Origin: Streptomyces spiramyceticus | Lineage (GTDB): Bacteria > Actinomycetota > Actinomycetes > Streptomycetales > Streptomycetaceae | DNA length: 64,000 nucleotides | Direction: 5' to 3' | Assembly: GCF_028807635.1 (NCBI RefSeq) | Contig: NZ_JARBAX010000001.1 | Location: 4,017,501-4,081,500, forward strand | Shown: one piece after another, positions 63,101-64,000 of the stretch | How the letters are laid out: every line of letters begins with the position of its first letter | Numbering within the stretch: the first letter of the stretch is position 1 | Made by a program: the position numbers and the translations under genes | The notes under the pieces: generated by a model | Databases searched by the model: none | Seen by the model: only the letters and a program-made list of their open reading frames with translations | What the model was told of the DNA's origin: nothing

Positions 63101-64000
63101 TGTCGTACACCTGGAAGCTGCCCGACGGCACGGACGTCACCAACGGCGGCAACCAGGTCTCGACAGCGATCCCGACCCTCGCGCCCGGCCAGTCCGCGAC
63201 GATCAAGGCGCAGGTCAAGACCCCGATCAACTCCGACTCGGGCAACAAGCGCAACGACTACGTGCTGGGCTGGGACGTACGCAAGATCGCGGACGGCAGC
63301 TGGCTGTCGGCGGGCACCGGCGGCATCCCGTCGCTGAAGCAGAACGTGGCGGTGGAGGACCCGACCTCCAACCAGCTGGGCCTGGAGAAGTTCTACTCGT
63401 ACGCGGGCAAGAACACCGGCGCGGGTTCGTCGCTGATGAACAACACCGCGTCCGGCAACAGCGTCTGGCAGTACAACGCCATCAACAACCCGGGCCGCGG
63501 GGTCAACACCTTCGCCCGTCTCGCGTACAACACGCTGGACACCTCCGACAGCCTCCTCGGCCACGGCTGGTCCGCGCAGGTCTCCGGGCCGACCCGGCTC
63601 GGCGCGCCGCTCGACTTCCACCCGAAGTCGAACCCGACCGAGATCAGGCTTCCGGACGGCGACGGCACGACGCACACCTTCCGCAAGGAGCCGGACGGCA
63701 CCTGGAAGGCCCCGGCGGGCGTGCACTACAAGCTCGCCCCGAAGGCGAACCTGGACTGCACTCCGGCGAAGGACCCGATCCCGGACGCGTGGACGATGAC
63801 TCGTCCCGACGGCACCCGGTTCCTGTTCGGCTGCGACGGCTACATGACGTCGGCCGTCGACAACGACGGCAACACGCAGACGTACACCTACGAAGAGCGC
63901 AAGGCCCACGGCAAGCCGGCCAAGTTCCTTGCGTACATCACCGACCCGTCCGGCCGCCAGTCGCTGACGCTCGACTACTACAACAAGGGTGACGCGACCT
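60115..64000 (+). CDS. Giant secreted DNRLRE/RHS-type protein (5' part, cut by window end)
   Basis: At least 1,295 residues, open at the right edge. GTG start after AGGAAGGG. Signal peptide (FISCLVVSAVAGTALPQVAY, cleaved near AYA-AP). DNRLRE-type domains at about 328-640 and 755-955 (SRSLIKFPLTEIPSGVKVDA; TRAVVKFPTSDIPTTATVLE) with a fibronectin-like module between them, an Ig-like stretch near 975-1070, then the region that opens RHS repeats (LAYNTLDTSDSLLGHGWSAQ near 1132). Such proteins are wall-associated and often end in a toxin domain, which would be outside this window. Confidence 0.85.
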   Translation, partial: MNIRLGRFISCLVVSAVAGTALPQVAYAAPASGDDDGKGVVDTVKGWFSDEDDSERELAKPPVGGKLEIPSREKLPKGKKLPKAKRVKELTGQRTAQARFWQMSDGRVEAELSAVPVSYKAGKSWKSIDTSVRATDAKGFDFANTANSGRSWFGSDPKKLMRFEAPDGRSVSLGLEGGKKDLAPTSKGDTVSYKDAVAGADLEYKVGRGKVKENIVLDAAPSKPVSFVFTLGTEGLTPKARKDGSIALFGEAPNTPVLVIPAPYMTDAKKDELSPTGGTYSTKVTQKLTRSDDGKSWKLKITPDAKWLAAKERQYPVVIDPTITIAPSPSASQDVMVLSDQSAVNFNSTWKLSAGKTGTGISRSLIKFPLTEIPSGVKVDAAQLSLYFDQAHTTNGNNVDMAVHRATGAWDEATATWSNTSALVGEQSASTVQLDDGDVGTAAVGEWPKGATTGGAAVNDDYAYNKNTATGESYTWQPRIADTADYKVEVRTQALADATTVAPYTVTSGEGTSTYTVNQTGTAAWKQLGTSQLDFAKGNAGKVVLGDTGDSTKKTVADAIRLVNPAQIRKDTGEYNQWHNFRVADTVQKWVSGTASNHGFVIKAVDESSTALTGGPRYEAGDGDYGGETSTIPRLTVSYGKVGTELNSPTVVHSTGPELSWTKYTNNTGSTDNDIAEYQLHRSTQQVFTPSAATLIAPIASTATTYTDTTAVPTPDSSSAEIGKSYFYQLAVKTKTGEVLGSPTRVVGIPKAGRTMKIIQAPPTGGQYDTTLSSGQPTTNQDKIKSWDIGQTWLSVGNNSSTYGKTRAVVKFPTSDIPTTATVLENKMYMWGAETTSTSNGAVYELHALTRDFTETAATWNNAHATTPWTTAGGDYSATVADTVPQITDEVGRHWWGATSLMQSWVKTPASNKGVLVKLKDESTTGPQERTLFLSSEASDPQLRPYMQVIYVDSTTEDTYYAPQTPARMTPNSTYTVDMTVTNTTASTWATGEREMSYTWKLPDGTDVTNGGNQVSTAIPTLAPGQSATIKAQVKTPINSDSGNKRNDYVLGWDVRKIADGSWLSAGTGGIPSLKQNVAVEDPTSNQLGLEKFYSYAGKNTGAGSSLMNNTASGNSVWQYNAINNPGRGVNTFARLAYNTLDTSDSLLGHGWSAQVSGPTRLGAPLDFHPKSNPTEIRLPDGDGTTHTFRKEPDGTWKAPAGVHYKLAPKANLDCTPAKDPIPDAWTMTRPDGTRFLFGCDGYMTSAVDNDGNTQTYTYEERKAHGKPAKFLAYITDPSGRQSLTLDYYNKGDAT

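Overview
The window is a piece of a Streptomyces (or very close actinobacterial) chromosome. The evidence is very high G+C with strong G/C third positions, frequent GTG and TTG starts, ATGA-type overlaps inside operons, and gene sets typical of the conserved Streptomyces core. From memory, the order mdh, betaine genes, glyA, trpS, dacC, sdhCDAB, GH20 hexosaminidase resembles the central part of the S. coelicolor chromosome. No rRNA, tRNA, CRISPR array, integrase or transposase was seen.

Layout. 0-12.9 kb is core: malate dehydrogenase, a small XRE regulator/membrane-protein pair, and an osmoprotection block (betaine aldehyde dehydrogenase, choline dehydrogenase, then ATPase, double permease and lipoprotein of a glycine-betaine ABC importer). 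It also holds a DUF3592-type protein, a DMT-type membrane protein and a small lipoprotein/glutathionylspermidine-synthase-like pair that ends in a large palindrome.

12.9-31.1 kb looks like an accessory insertion into this core. It has three layers. (i) An ArsR regulator diverges from two SMR exporters that flank a FrnE/DsbA-like oxidoreductase. (ii) A compact run of genes (15.2-22.9 kb) encodes a stand-alone adenylation enzyme, a carrier protein, an ectoine-synthase-like cupin, an acyl-CoA-dehydrogenase-like flavoenzyme, a transglutaminase-like protein, an Asp/Glu-racemase-superfamily protein without the usual cysteines, a phosphopantetheinyl transferase, a deaminase, a second FrnE-like protein and a MarR regulator. 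I do not recognise this pathway. (iii) A gamma-butyrolactone-type signalling set (22.9-30.9 kb) has two AfsA-family synthases, an extended SDR, an old-yellow-enzyme reductase, two TetR receptors and a sulfotransferase. Four 23-bp ARE-like sites lie before its transcription units. Two matching GCTTGCGyAAGC palindromes suggest that a MarR protein from the island also controls the SMR/FrnE operon.

31.1-64 kb returns to core: ornithine aminotransferase, glyA behind a ZTP-type riboswitch, an ECF sigma gene interrupted by an amber codon with its membrane anti-sigma gene intact, trpS, a LigT-like protein and the decaprenylphosphoryl-arabinose genes (DprE1/DprE2, PAP2, UbiA). Then come YihY, a D-Ala-D-Ala carboxypeptidase, a metallophosphoesterase, and a DCC/TetR operon with two TTGAACrTGTTCAA operators. 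These are followed by a decayed Lrp/AsnC gene, sdhCDAB, OHCU decarboxylase, GH20 hexosaminidase, a secreted PGRP amidase with FG-GAP repeats and an MmpS-like protein. The last gene is the first ~1,295 codons of a giant secreted DNRLRE/RHS-type protein cut by the window edge.
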